Both the position numbers and the translations under genes were made by a program. Under the pieces are notes generated by a model, which saw only the letters and a list, made by a program, of their open reading frames with translations, was not told where the DNA came from and did not search any database. Shown here in pieces: positions 9,015 through 18,329 of a DNA stretch of 64,000 nt. Origin of the DNA: Actinomycetes bacterium (GTDB lineage: Bacteria > Actinomycetota > Acidimicrobiia > Acidimicrobiales > RAAP-2). The DNA lies in contig JAJYVS010000004.1 in the NCBI GenBank assembly GCA_021791895.1, positions 41,710 through 105,709 on the forward strand, given 5' to 3'. Position 1 is the first letter of the stretch. Each line of letters begins with the position of its first letter.

Positions 9015-10907
9015 GTGCTGCACATCGCCTACCTCATGGCCCTCTTGCCCCTGGCCGGGTTCGCCGTGCTCGTTGTTTTCGGCAAGCGCCTCGGCGACCC
9101 GCTGGCCGGCTGGGTGGGCACGGTGGCGGTGTTCGGCGCCTTCGTGGTGGCGTGCATCGCCCTCGGCGGCCTGTGGAACGAGCCCGCCTCGGCCCGGCAC
9201 TTCACCGAGAACTACTTCAGCTGGATCGCGGTCGGCGGGCTGCAGGTCAAAGTGGGGCTCTTCCTCGACCCGCTGTCCATGACGATGTGCCTGTTCGTCA
9301 CGGGCGTCAGCGCGCTGATCCACCTGTACTCCATCGGCTACATGAAGGACGACTCGGAGTACTCGAAGTTCTTCATCTACCTGAACCTGTTCGTGTTCTC
9401 GATGGTGCTGTTGGTCCTGTCGGACAACCTGCTCGTCACCTTCGTCGGGTGGGAGGGGGTCGGTCTCTGCTCCTACTTCCTGATCGCGTTCTGGCACGAG
9501 CGGGACTCGGCCGCCTCGGCCGGGAAGAAGGCGTTCGTCTACAACCGGATCGGCGACGCCGGCTTCCTCATCGCCGTGTTCCTCATCTTCTCCAAGCTGG
9601 GCACGCTCGACCTGCCGACGATCTTCGCCCACCGCCACGCCTTGGGCGGCGATGCCACCACCGCCGTCGCCCTACTCCTGCTCCTGGCGGCGACGGGCAA
9701 GTCGGCGCAGATCCCGCTGTTCAACTGGCTCCCCGACGCCATGGAGGGCCCCACCCCGGTCTCGGCCCTCATCCACGCGGCGACCATGGTGACGGCCGGG
9801 GTCTACCTCCTGTGCCGGATGAACTCGGTGCTCGCCCTCACCCCCGACGCCCGGTGGGTGGTGGCCGTCATCGGGGGGGTGACGGCCTTCGTGGCCGCCA
9901 CCATCGCCTCCTCCCAACAGGACATCAAGAAGGTCCTCGCGTTCTCGACCGTCTCCCAGATCGGCTACATGACGCTCGCCGTGGGGACCGGGGCCTACAT
10001 CGCCGCGATCTTCCTCATGGTGGCGCACGCCTTCTACAAGGCCCTCCTGTTCCTCGGGGCCGGCTCGATCATCCACGGGCTCCACGACGAGCAGGATCTG
10101 AAACGCATGGGCGGCCTGGCCCGGGTGCTGCCCTGGACCTACGGCACGTTCCTCGCGGCCTGGCTGGCCATCGCCGGCATCCCGCCGCTGGCCGGCTTCT
10201 GGGCCAAGGGGGACGTGCTGTCCAACGTGTTCCGCAAGAGCCCCGTCCTGTGGGCCCTCGGCGTGGTCACGGCCATCCTCACCGCCTACTACATGACCCG
10301 GCTCTTCGTGCTGGCCTTCCGGGGCGACCAGCGTTGGGCCCACGCGGTGTCGGGCCACGCCCCCGAGCCCCCCCACGAGTGCCCGTGGGTCATGCGCGTC
10401 CCTCTGGTGGTGCTGGCGGTGGCGTCGTTCGCCGGCGGCATCCTCGACCTGCCCTTCGTCCACACGGCCGGCCTGTCCTCGTGGCTCGGCCCGGTGTTCT
10501 CCAACTCGCTCTTCGTCGACCACGAGGGGGCCGGGCTCCAGAGCGGCCTGGCGGTGATCGACGGCGTGGCCGCCGTGATCGGCCTGAGCGTCGCCTGGTG
10601 GGCATGGCGCAGGGAGTGGGACCGCCCGGCCCTCGAGCCCGCCTTCCTCCAGCGGGTCTGGTACTGGGACGACTTCTACGACGCCATCATCGGCCGCCCC
10701 GGCCAGGTTCTGGCGAAGGTGGCCGCGACCACGGTCGACGGGCGGGTCATCGACGGCGCGGTCAACGGGGTGGCCACGCTGGTGCGCAAGAGCGCCTCGG
10801 GGGTCCGGCGCCTCCAGACCGGCTACGTCCGGAACTACGCCCTCGGCATCGTCCTCGGGCTGGCGGCCGTGGTCGCCTTCCTCCTCTCCCGGGTGTGGTG
10901 GTCGTGA
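9015..10907 (+). CDS. nuoL: NADH-quinone oxidoreductase subunit L (NuoL)
   Basis: This is the distal antiporter-like proton-pumping subunit with the long lateral helix. Conserved blocks include VGWEGVGLCSYFLI, the lysine-containing AATGKSAQIPLFNWLPDAME, PTPVSALIHAATMVTAGVYL and HAFYKALLFLGAGSIIH. The 630 residues fit the family. GTG 9015 starts three bases after the nuoK stop. The C-terminal part, including the WDRPALEP region, corresponds to the lateral-helix and anchor section. Confidence 0.96.
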   Translation: MLHIAYLMALLPLAGFAVLVVFGKRLGDPLAGWVGTVAVFGAFVVACIALGGLWNEPASARHFTENYFSWIAVGGLQVKVGLFLDPLSMTMCLFVTGVSALIHLYSIGYMKDDSEYSKFFIYLNLFVFSMVLLVLSDNLLVTFVGWEGVGLCSYFLIAFWHERDSAASAGKKAFVYNRIGDAGFLIAVFLIFSKLGTLDLPTIFAHRHALGGDATTAVALLLLLAATGKSAQIPLFNWLPDAMEGPTPVSALIHAATMVTAGVYLLCRMNSVLALTPDARWVVAVIGGVTAFVAATIASSQQDIKKVLAFSTVSQIGYMTLAVGTGAYIAAIFLMVAHAFYKALLFLGAGSIIHGLHDEQDLKRMGGLARVLPWTYGTFLAAWLAIAGIPPLAGFWAKGDVLSNVFRKSPVLWALGVVTAILTAYYMTRLFVLAFRGDQRWAHAVSGHAPEPPHECPWVMRVPLVVLAVASFAGGILDLPFVHTAGLSSWLGPVFSNSLFVDHEGAGLQSGLAVIDGVAAVIGLSVAWWAWRREWDRPALEPAFLQRVWYWDDFYDAIIGRPGQVLAKVAATTVDGRVIDGAVNGVATLVRKSASGVRRLQTGYVRNYALGIVLGLAAVVAFLLSRVWWS

Positions 10908-12436
10908 CCTTCCCCTACCTCACCGTCCTGGTCCTCGTCCCGGCGGGCGGGGCGCTGGCCGTGGCCCTCATGGGGCGGGTGCGCCGCGAGGTGCACGAGC
11001 TGGTCGGGATCGGGGTGTCGCTCGTCACCCTGGGCTTCGCCATCGCGCTCACCGTGGCGCTGCACGCCGGCGACCCCGGCTACCAGTTCGTCTCGCACCA
11101 CGTGTGGGCGGCTTCGATCGGGGTGTCGTGGTACGTCGGGGTCGACGGCATCTCCATCTTCCTCGTCCTTCTGGCCGCGGTGCTGTTTCCGCTGGCGTTG
11201 GCCGGCGCAAGGGCCCGCACCGACGCCCGCAGCTTCGTTGGCTGGATGCTCCTGCTCGAGGCGGCGTGCATCGGGAGCTTCGTCTCGCTGGACCTGGTGC
11301 TCTTCTTCTTGTTCTTCGAGCTGACCCTGGTGCCGGCGTACTTCCTCATCAGCGGCTGGGGCTTCGAGCGCCGGGCCTACGCGGCGGTGAAGTTCTTCGT
11401 CTACACCTTCTTTGGCTCGGCCTTCCTGTTGGTCGGCATCGTGGTGATCGCCTTCGTCCACCAGAACCAGACCGGGGTGCTCACCTTCGCGCTCCCGGTG
11501 CTCGAGCACACCCATCTGTCCTCGGCCACCGGCATCCTGCTCTTCTTGGCCTTCACCGCCGCCTTCGCGGTCAAGGCGCCGCTCTTCCCCCTCCACACCT
11601 GGTCCCCCGACGCCTACGCCGAGGCCCCGGCCGGGGGGTCGATCATCCTGGCCGCGGTCCTGGCCAAACTCGGCACCTACGGCATCATCCGCTTCGACCT
11701 CAACCTGTTCCCCCAGGCGTCGCGGACCCTCGCCCCGCTGCTCCTCACCATGGCGGTCGTCGGCGTCCTCTACGGGGCCCTGGTGGCCTGCGCCCAGAGC
11801 GACCTGAAGCGGCTGGTCGCCTACTCCTCACTGGCCCAGGTGGGGTTCATCGCGCTCGGCACGTTCGCCCTGTCGACCGAGGGGCTGGTCGGCGGGGTAC
11901 TCCTCATGGTCAACCACGGGCTGGTGACCGCGGGGTTCTTCCTCCTCATCGGGTGGATCTACGACCGCCGGAAGAGCTGGCAGGTGGCCGAGCTCGGCGG
12001 TCTGCAGACGCCGGCCCCCCTGCTCGCGGCGGCGTTCACCGTGGTGATGCTGGCCTCCATCGGCCTGCCCGGGCTGAACGGGTTCGTGAGCGAGTTCCTC
12101 GTCCTGGCCGGGACGTTCCTCACCCACCGGTGGTGGGCGGTCGCGGCCACGGTGGGGGTGATCGGCGCCGCGCTCTACCTCCTGTGGGCCTACCAGCAGG
12201 CCTTCCACGGGCGGCCGAGGCCGGCGGTGGCGGCGACCCGCGACCTCTCCTGGGCCGAGCGGGTGGTCATCGCCCCGCTCATCGTCCTCATCGTCCTGCT
12301 CGGCGTGTACCCCAAACCGGTCATCGACCGGATCACCCCGGCGGTCGACCGGCTGGTCGCCCACGTGGAACAGGTGACCCATGTGCACCAGCCGGTGGTG
12401 GCCACCGCACCCGGCGCCCGGGGGTCCCGGCCGTGA
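10904..12436 (+). CDS. nuoM: NADH-quinone oxidoreductase subunit M (NuoM)
   Basis: This is the middle antiporter-like proton-pumping subunit. Recognisable blocks are FFLFFELTLVPAYFLISGWG with the channel glutamate, FTAAFAVKAPLFPLHTWSPD with the channel lysine, EAPAGGSIILAAVLAKLGTY, and SDLKRLVAYSSLAQVGFI. The GTG at 10904 lies in a GTGA overlap with the nuoL stop and gives 510 residues, the normal size. The frame also runs open upstream inside nuoL, but nothing there resembles NuoM. Confidence 0.95.
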   Translation: MTFPYLTVLVLVPAGGALAVALMGRVRREVHELVGIGVSLVTLGFAIALTVALHAGDPGYQFVSHHVWAASIGVSWYVGVDGISIFLVLLAAVLFPLALAGARARTDARSFVGWMLLLEAACIGSFVSLDLVLFFLFFELTLVPAYFLISGWGFERRAYAAVKFFVYTFFGSAFLLVGIVVIAFVHQNQTGVLTFALPVLEHTHLSSATGILLFLAFTAAFAVKAPLFPLHTWSPDAYAEAPAGGSIILAAVLAKLGTYGIIRFDLNLFPQASRTLAPLLLTMAVVGVLYGALVACAQSDLKRLVAYSSLAQVGFIALGTFALSTEGLVGGVLLMVNHGLVTAGFFLLIGWIYDRRKSWQVAELGGLQTPAPLLAAAFTVVMLASIGLPGLNGFVSEFLVLAGTFLTHRWWAVAATVGVIGAALYLLWAYQQAFHGRPRPAVAATRDLSWAERVVIAPLIVLIVLLGVYPKPVIDRITPAVDRLVAHVEQVTHVHQPVVATAPGARGSRP

Positions 12437-14061
12437 TCGCGGCGGCCGCGGCGGCGAACGCGACCATCCACGTGCCGGCCATCCGGTACTTGGCCATTAT
12501 GCCGGTCATCATCCTGCTCGGCGGGGCGGTGCTGCTCTTGGCGGCCCAGTCGCTCGTCCGACGGCCGCTGCGGCTCCGCTTCGCCACGGTGTCGACGGTG
12601 GTCATCTCGCTCGGCGCCTTCGCCCTCGCCTGGTGGCAGTGGACCGACGTCATGGACCACGGCCCCTACACGACGATCGCCCACGCCGTGGTGTCCGACG
12701 GCTTCAGCGTGCTCGTCACGGTGCTCGTCACCTCGGCCATGGTCCTCTTCGCCCTGGTGGCCGAGGGGTACCTGGCCCGGGAGGGGATCGAGGGGAGCGA
12801 GCTGCACGTGCTCGCCCTGGTGTCGGCGTCCGGGGCCATCCTGATGGCCCAGGCGAACGACCTGGTGATCGTGTTCCTGGGCCTCGAGATCCTCTCGATC
12901 GCCCTGTACGTGCTCACCGCCTACAACCACAAGCGGAGCGAGTCGGGCGAGGCCGGCCTCAAGTACTTCGTGCTCGGCGGCTTCTCCTCGGCCGTGTTCG
13001 TCTACGGGATCGCCCTCACCTACGGGGCCACCGGGACCACCAACCTGACCCAGATCGCCAGCTTCCTGTCCCGCAACGTCCTGGTCCACGACGGGGTCCT
13101 CTTGGCCGGAATGTCGCTGTTGCTGGTCGGCTTCGCGTTCAAGGTCGCGGCGGTCCCGTTCCACATGTGGACGCCCGACGTCTACCAGGGCGCGCCGTCC
13201 CCGGTGACCGGGTTCATGGCCGCGGTGGCCAAGGCCGGCGGCTTCGCTGCCTTCCTGCGGGTGTTCGTCTCCTCCTTCGGGGTGCTGCGGGCCGACTGGC
13301 GGCCCATCGTCTACGTCCTCGCCATCGTTACCCTGCTCGTCGGCGCGGGTCTGGCGGTCGTCCAGCGCGACATCAAGCGCATGCTCGCCTACTCGTCGAT
13401 CAACCACGCCGGCTTCGTCCTGCTCGGCCTGCAGGCGGCATCGGCCGCCGGGGTAAGCGCCGCCCTCTACTACCTCTTCGCCTACGCCTTCATGGTGATC
13501 GGGAGCTTCGCCGTCGTGGCGGTGATTGGCCGCAGCGGCGACATGGAGCACGACATCGCCTCCTACCGCGGGCTGGCCCGGAGCCAGCCCCTCTTCGCCT
13601 TCGCCTTTGCCCTGCTCCTGTTGGCCCAGGCCGGGATCCCCTTCACCACCGGCTTTCTGACCAAGTTCCAGGTCGTGGTGGCCTCGGTCGACGGGCACTC
13701 GGTGCCGCTGGCCGTCGTGGCCATGGGCTCGGCCGCCCTGGCCGCCTTCTTCTACCTGCGGGTGACGGTGCTCATGTACGGGCCCGAGCGGGCGGCCGAA
13801 GAGGTCCCGGCCACCGCCACCGCCGGAGGCGCGCTCTTCGCCCCGGCGAGCGAGCTGCGGACCCGGCTCAACGCCGCCCTCCTGCTCGAGGACGTCCCGG
13901 CTGCGCCGAGGGTCGCCGCGGCGGCGACGGGGCGGGTCCCGGTGCCACCGCTGGCCGCGGTGGCCGTCGGGATCTGCGTGCTCGTGACCGTCGTCTTCGG
14001 CGTGTTCCCGGCCCCGCTGGTCGACTTCGCCCACAAGGCAACGCTCCTGTTCCTGCCGTGA
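12433..14061 (+). CDS. nuoN: NADH-quinone oxidoreductase subunit N (NuoN)
   Basis: This is the proximal antiporter-like subunit that closes the nuo operon. Conserved blocks include VIVFLGLEILSIALYVLTAY, GEAGLKYFVLGGFSSAVFVY, AFKVAAVPFHMWTPDVYQGA and RDIKRMLAYSSINHAGFVLL. GTG 12433 overlaps nuoM (GTGA) and gives 542 residues, slightly long because of an insert near residues 455-490 before the last helix. A HAD-family gene starts four bases after the stop and may be co-transcribed. Confidence 0.95.
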   Translation: MIAAAAAANATIHVPAIRYLAIMPVIILLGGAVLLLAAQSLVRRPLRLRFATVSTVVISLGAFALAWWQWTDVMDHGPYTTIAHAVVSDGFSVLVTVLVTSAMVLFALVAEGYLAREGIEGSELHVLALVSASGAILMAQANDLVIVFLGLEILSIALYVLTAYNHKRSESGEAGLKYFVLGGFSSAVFVYGIALTYGATGTTNLTQIASFLSRNVLVHDGVLLAGMSLLLVGFAFKVAAVPFHMWTPDVYQGAPSPVTGFMAAVAKAGGFAAFLRVFVSSFGVLRADWRPIVYVLAIVTLLVGAGLAVVQRDIKRMLAYSSINHAGFVLLGLQAASAAGVSAALYYLFAYAFMVIGSFAVVAVIGRSGDMEHDIASYRGLARSQPLFAFAFALLLLAQAGIPFTTGFLTKFQVVVASVDGHSVPLAVVAMGSAALAAFFYLRVTVLMYGPERAAEEVPATATAGGALFAPASELRTRLNAALLLEDVPAAPRVAAAATGRVPVPPLAAVAVGICVLVTVVFGVFPAPLVDFAHKATLLFLP

Positions 14062-14065
14062 GCCG

Positions 14066-14563
14066 GTGAGCGGGACGGGCGACCTCCCGCCCAACTGGGC
14101 GTGGCGGGAGGGGGTGCTCGACCCGGACCAGGCGGTGGTCTTCGACATCGACGGGGTGCTGGCCGACGCGGCCCACCGCCAGCGGTTCATCACCCACGGC
14201 CGTCCCGACTGGGACGCCTTCTTCGAGGCATGCGGCGAGGACCCCCTGATCGAGGAGCTGGCCCGGCTCCTCGACCTGTTGGACCGGAGCCTGCAGGTGG
14301 TCCTGCTCACCGGTCGCCCCCTGCGGGTGCGCCCCCAGACCCGGTCATGGCTGGCCCGCTTCGAGGTCCGTCACGACCTGTTGGTCATGCGGGACCGGGG
14401 CGACTACGCGCACGTCTCGGTGTTCAAGCGCCGCGCCGTCCGCTCGCTGCGGGCGTTCGGGTTCGACCTCCGTCTCGCCTTCGAGGACGACCCGATCAAC
14501 CGGGCGATGTTCGAGGACGAGGGCGTGCCGTGCATCTACATCCACTCCGGCTACTACGAGTGA
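14066..14563 (+). CDS. HAD-superfamily phosphatase-like protein
   Basis: The 165-residue product has the HAD motif I VFDIDGVL near residue 25, with nucleophile and acid aspartates two residues apart. It also has a motif II-like LLTGRP and a late acidic EDDPIN that could be motif IV. The fold resembles 5'-nucleotidase or polynucleotide-kinase-phosphatase-type acid phosphatases, which act on nucleotides or DNA/RNA ends. The substrate cannot be told from sequence. It starts with GTG 14066, four bases after nuoN, so it may be read from the nuo transcript, although nothing links it to complex I. Confidence 0.7.
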   Translation: MSGTGDLPPNWAWREGVLDPDQAVVFDIDGVLADAAHRQRFITHGRPDWDAFFEACGEDPLIEELARLLDLLDRSLQVVLLTGRPLRVRPQTRSWLARFEVRHDLLVMRDRGDYAHVSVFKRRAVRSLRAFGFDLRLAFEDDPINRAMFEDEGVPCIYIHSGYYE

Positions 14564-14596
14564 GCCCCGCCGGCCGCTGACGCCGAGGCGCCCCGC

Positions 14597-15271
14597 TCAG
14601 AGCACCACCCGGTCGCCCTGCACCGTCCCGCCGCGCGCCAAGGCCTTCTCCTTCAGGCGCCGGAGCGAGTCGCGCTGGGCGGTGGCGATCTCGGCCGCCA
14701 GCTCGACCGCGGTGTCGAGCACCGCGGCGGCCAGGACGACGCTGGTGGCCACGCCCAGTTGCTCGGCCTCGGCGGTCTCGATGCGCCGGCCGGTGAAGCA
14801 CAGGTCGCAGGCCACCGCCCCGCCGACCAGGTCGCAGGGCCCTAGACGACGTCGCCGAACTTCACCTCGGGATGGGCGAACACCGCGACGTCGGCCAGCA
14901 CCCGCAGGTCGCACATCACCGCGAGGTCGAACCCCCCGGCGACGGCAGCACCGTTGACCGCGGCCACCGTCGGGAGCGGGAAGGTGACCCACCGGCGGTG
15001 CCGGTCGGCCGACGACGCCCACAGGCGACGGTCGATCTCGGGGTCGGCCGCCGCCTTGGGACCTCGCCCAGGTCGAAGTCGGCGCTGAACACCGGCCCGG
15101 CCCCGGTGACCACCAGCGCGCTGACCGACTCGTCCCCGGCCAGCTCGTCGAGCAGCGCACAGGCCGTCTCCCGCAGCTCGATGCTGATGGCGTTGCGCTT
15201 CTCTGGTCGGTTTCGACCAGCGCGACCCCGGGAGCGGGCCGGCTGGTCAGCACGGTCGTGGATTCGTCCAT
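14597..15271 (-). pseudogene. Enoyl-CoA hydratase/isomerase (crotonase) pseudogene, three frameshifts
   Basis: Reading the minus strand in three successive frames reconstructs one crotonase. From ATG 15271 comes TSRPAPGVALVETD. After a shift near 15212-15218 comes RPEKRNAISIELRETA up to DFDLGEVP. After a second shift near 15055-15062 come PTVAAVNGAAVAGGFDLAV and HPEVKFGDVV. A TAG near 14844 and a third shift follow, then GPCDLVGGAV and FTGRRIETAEAEQLGV to the end. The order and content match the family, and no frame is open for the whole gene. It overlaps the end of lnt and sits last in the heme/lnt unit. Neighbouring genes are intact, so I favour real decay over sequencing error. Confidence 0.8.
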
Positions 15272-16851
15272 CCCCCCACTCTGGCCCCGCCCTCTGGCCG
15301 ATGGGCAAGGCGCCGGCCAGAGGGCGGGGCGCCGTCGGGGTGCCCAGCTCCGGCGCGCCGCCGCCAGCGGAGCTCGGCGGCCAGGCCGGCGGCCACCCCG
15401 AGGCCGGCGAGGACGAGGACCGGCAGATCCCCGAAGCGGGCATAGACGGTGGCGCCGCGGCGCAGCGCGACCGGCCCCGATAGCACGGCGCGTTCTGAGA
15501 GCCCGCTCTGGCGCGTCACCACCCCGGTGTTGGTCACGAAGGTCGAGTAGCCGGTGGGCGAGGCCTGGACCAGGTCCCGCCCCTCGGACACCGCCTGCAC
15601 CTGGTCCGCCGCCACCTCCTGGCTCGGCATCTGCTCGCTCGAGTACGAGGAGGTGTTGGTCGGCACCACGAGGAGCCGCGCGCCGGCCCGGACCGAGGAG
15701 CGGGCGCGCCCGGCGAAGAAGACCTCGAAGGAGACGAGGACCCCGACCGGGGCGGCCGGGGTGCGCAGGAGCCCGGTGCCGTGGCCGGCGATGGCGTCCC
15801 GGGGCACCGCCGCCAGGCTGGCCAGGTGGGAGAAGAACCCCCGGAACGGGACGTACTCACCGAAGGGGACCCGGTGCACCTTCTCGAACTCCCCCAGGAT
15901 CCGGCCGTCGGGTCCCCAGGCCACGATCTCGTTGCGGAACCGACTCGTCCCGACGAGGACGGTCACCCCGGCGAGCACGGTGGCCCGCAGCCGGAGCGCG
16001 AGGGCCGAGACCGCCCGGCCCGGCGTGCTGGCAGCCACCGGGACCCCGATCGCGATCACGTCCTCGGGCCACAGCACCAGCTCGGGGCGCGGGCGGGCCC
16101 AGACCAGGGGCTCGGTCGCCGCCAGCTCGGCGGCGAAGTCCCCGGCCCGCCCGGTCTCGAGCGCGGTGAACCCCCGGACCCCGCCGCCCTGGACCGCGGC
16201 CACCCGGAGCGTGGCGACCGCCGGCCCCCCGTCGGGGGCGAGCGCCCCGGCCACCCCGACCGCCACCACCGCCACCAGCGCGACCATCCCGGCCATCCCG
16301 GCCATCCCGGCCATCCCGGAGCGCGCCGGCCCGGTCGTGCGCCGGAGCCGGCCAGCCACCTCGGCCAGCCCCGCCCCGCCCGCGAAGACGAGGGCGGTGA
16401 GAAGGAGCGGGCCGCCGAGCCGGGCCGCGCCGACCAGCGGCCCGCCGGCCTGTCCGAGGTAGACCCCGCCGACCGGCAGGCCGCCGAAGGGCCAGGACTG
16501 GCGGGCCGCCTCGAGGAGGGTGGCGGCGCCGATGAAGGCCGGGACCCGGCCCCGCACCGGCGGGGTGGCGGCGGCGGCCAGCGCGACGAAGCCCGCCTCG
16601 ACGAGGACGAGGACCACCGCCCCGTACCAGTTGAAGTCGACCGCCCAGTACAGGCCGATGGCGAAGCAGCCGACGCCGGCCAGCCACCCGGCGAAAAGCC
16701 GGGCCCGCAGGCGGAGGCCGCCCAGGCGCCAGAAGAGGAGGGCGGCGCCGAGGAAGGCCACCGGCCAGGCCCCGAAGGGCGGGAGCGACAGGGCCAGCAG
16801 GACTCCGGCGGCCAAGGAGGGGACGGCGACCCCGCCTCGGCGGGGCCTCAC
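15247..16851 (-). CDS. lnt: Apolipoprotein N-acyltransferase homologue (Lnt) with Ser at the catalytic Cys position
   Basis: Lnt is an inner-membrane enzyme that N-acylates the lipid-modified cysteine of lipoproteins. The first 200 residues form several hydrophobic helices (PPFGAWPVAFLGAALLFW, AIGLYWAVDFNWYGAVV). A nitrilase-like domain follows, with LWPED (catalytic Glu) and FEKVHRVPFGEYVPFR (catalytic Lys). The third catalytic position, normally Cys in a V-I-C-F/Y-E context, reads VLVSFEVFF here: residue 374 is Ser, codon at 15730-15732. GTG 16851 overlaps the hemG stop by four bases and gives 534 residues. The last 40 residues are a basic tail. The fold is clear, but the activity is questionable without the Cys. 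Confidence 0.85.
   Translation of the reverse strand: MRPRRGGVAVPSLAAGVLLALSLPPFGAWPVAFLGAALLFWRLGGLRLRARLFAGWLAGVGCFAIGLYWAVDFNWYGAVVLVLVEAGFVALAAAATPPVRGRVPAFIGAATLLEAARQSWPFGGLPVGGVYLGQAGGPLVGAARLGGPLLLTALVFAGGAGLAEVAGRLRRTTGPARSGMAGMAGMAGMVALVAVVAVGVAGALAPDGGPAVATLRVAAVQGGGVRGFTALETGRAGDFAAELAATEPLVWARPRPELVLWPEDVIAIGVPVAASTPGRAVSALALRLRATVLAGVTVLVGTSRFRNEIVAWGPDGRILGEFEKVHRVPFGEYVPFRGFFSHLASLAAVPRDAIAGHGTGLLRTPAAPVGVLVSFEVFFAGRARSSVRAGARLLVVPTNTSSYSSEQMPSQEVAADQVQAVSEGRDLVQASPTGYSTFVTNTGVVTRQSGLSERAVLSGPVALRRGATVYARFGDLPVLVLAGLGVAAGLAAELRWRRRAGAGHPDGAPPSGRRLAHRPEGGARVGGWTNPRPC
16284..16319. repeat. 9-bp tandem repeat, four copies, inside lnt
   Basis: CCATCCCGG is repeated four times in tandem with no mismatch. 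In lnt (minus strand) it encodes a Gly-Met-Ala repeat between membrane segments, so copy-number change would stay in frame. Confidence 0.9.
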
Positions 16852-18329
16852 GGGCGCGCCAGGAGCCCGCCGCCCAAGGACTCGAGCAGGTCCCGGGCCG
16901 CCGCCCGGCCGCTCCCCACGCAGGCCGGGATCCCGACGCCGCGGTAGGGGGAGCCGGCCACGGCCAGCGCCGGGAGCCGCCGCACCGCCGCCTCGATGCC
17001 GCTCACCCGCAGGAGGTGGCCCACCTTGTACTGGGGGAAGATCGCCGGCCACCGGGTGACCATGGTGGCCGAAGGCGGGGCGGTCACCGAGAGAATGGCT
17101 CCGAGCTCGGCCGCGACCCGGGCGCTGAGCTCGTCGTCGCCGAGCCGTTCGGCCCGGCGGTCGCCGAACCGGCCGACCGAGGCCCGGAGCAGCACGGTGC
17201 CGTCGCGCCGGAGGTGGGGCCACTTCACGTCGAGGAAGGTCCCCGCGGTGACGAGCAGGTCGTCGTGCCCGGCGTCGGGGAGGGGGGAGCGGGTGCCCCG
17301 GGCGACGAGGAACCCGGTGCCCGGCGGCAGCGAGACGGCGCCGTCGGGATAGGCCAGGGTCACCACCGCCACCGAGCCGTACTCGACGGTGCGCTCGAGC
17401 GCGGCGGCGTCGGGGTCGTGGGGCTCGAGCAGCTGGGCCACGACCGGCGCCGGCGTCGCCAGCACCAGGCCGTCGGCCCGGAGCGGCCCGGCCGAGGTCG
17501 TCACCGTCCAGTCCCCGCCACCGTCGCGCCTGAGCGCCTCCGCGGCCACCCCGGACCGGAGGGCGACGCCCCGGGACCCGAGCGCGGCCTCCAGGCCGTC
17601 GATCAGGACCGACATGCCGCCATCGAGGGACCAGAACGCCGGGGCGACCAGGCCCGCCCCCTCCGGCAAGCTCCCCTCGGGCCCGCTCGTCGCGGCCCGC
17701 CGGAGCGCCCGCATGAGGCTGCCCCGGCGGGGCACCGCGAGCAGCTGGGGCAGGACGGCGGCGGTGCTCATGTCGGTCACCGAGCCGGCGTGGATCCCCC
17801 CGACCAGCGGGTCGACCAGGGCGGCGACCACCCGGCGGCCCAGCCGGCGGGCGACGAGGGGCCCGAGCGCCCGGTCGCCGAGCGGCCCCCGCCGGTCGGT
17901 CCGGGGCACCACGGCGTCGACGAGCAACCGGAGCGAGCCGGCCGGCCCGAGGATGCCCGAGCGGGCTGTCGGCCACCAGCGGGTGGGCACCCCGAGCAAG
18001 AGTGCGGTCGGGAGCGCCCGGAGCTTGCCCCGGGCGTACACCGAGGCACCCGAGGCGCCGATCGCCCGGAGGCGGTCGCCGACCCCGATCTCCCGGCACA
18101 GCTCGGCCGCCTCCGGGCGCCGCCCGAGGAACCCGTCGGGTCCGACGTCGACGACCCGGCCGGCGAACGGCACCGAGTAAAGGGGGCCGCCGAGCCGCCG
18201 AGACGACTCGAGCACCGTGACCCGGGGGGCGTCGGGGTCCGGGTCCGCGCCCCCCGACAGTTCCCAGGCGGCGGCCAGGCCGGCGATCCCGCCGCCCACC
18301 ACCACCACGTGGTGCTCCGACCGGCTCAT
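16848..18329 (-). CDS. hemG: Coproporphyrinogen/protoporphyrinogen III oxidase (HemG/HemY type)
   Basis: This is an FAD flavoenzyme that oxidises the porphyrinogen in late heme synthesis. In Actinobacteria the family usually acts on coproporphyrinogen III (CgoX). The N-terminus has the dinucleotide-binding VVVGGGIAGLAAAWEL followed by ESSRRLGGPL, and the C-terminus has the family block GVGIPACVGSGRAAA. ATG 18329 overlaps the hemH stop (ATGA) and yields 493 residues, close to the family length. It sits third in hemE-hemH-hemG. No hemQ, the decarboxylase that completes the coproporphyrin route, is in the window. Confidence 0.9.
   Translation of the reverse strand: MSRSEHHVVVVGGGIAGLAAAWELSGGADPDPDAPRVTVLESSRRLGGPLYSVPFAGRVVDVGPDGFLGRRPEAAELCREIGVGDRLRAIGASGASVYARGKLRALPTALLLGVPTRWWPTARSGILGPAGSLRLLVDAVVPRTDRRGPLGDRALGPLVARRLGRRVVAALVDPLVGGIHAGSVTDMSTAAVLPQLLAVPRRGSLMRALRRAATSGPEGSLPEGAGLVAPAFWSLDGGMSVLIDGLEAALGSRGVALRSGVAAEALRRDGGGDWTVTTSAGPLRADGLVLATPAPVVAQLLEPHDPDAAALERTVEYGSVAVVTLAYPDGAVSLPPGTGFLVARGTRSPLPDAGHDDLLVTAGTFLDVKWPHLRRDGTVLLRASVGRFGDRRAERLGDDELSARVAAELGAILSVTAPPSATMVTRWPAIFPQYKVGHLLRVSGIEAAVRRLPALAVAGSPYRGVGIPACVGSGRAAARDLLESLGGGLLARP

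Noticed and set aside
16284..16319. Short tandem repeat as a possible CRISPR
   Set aside because: Units are 9 bases with no spacers and stay in frame inside lnt.
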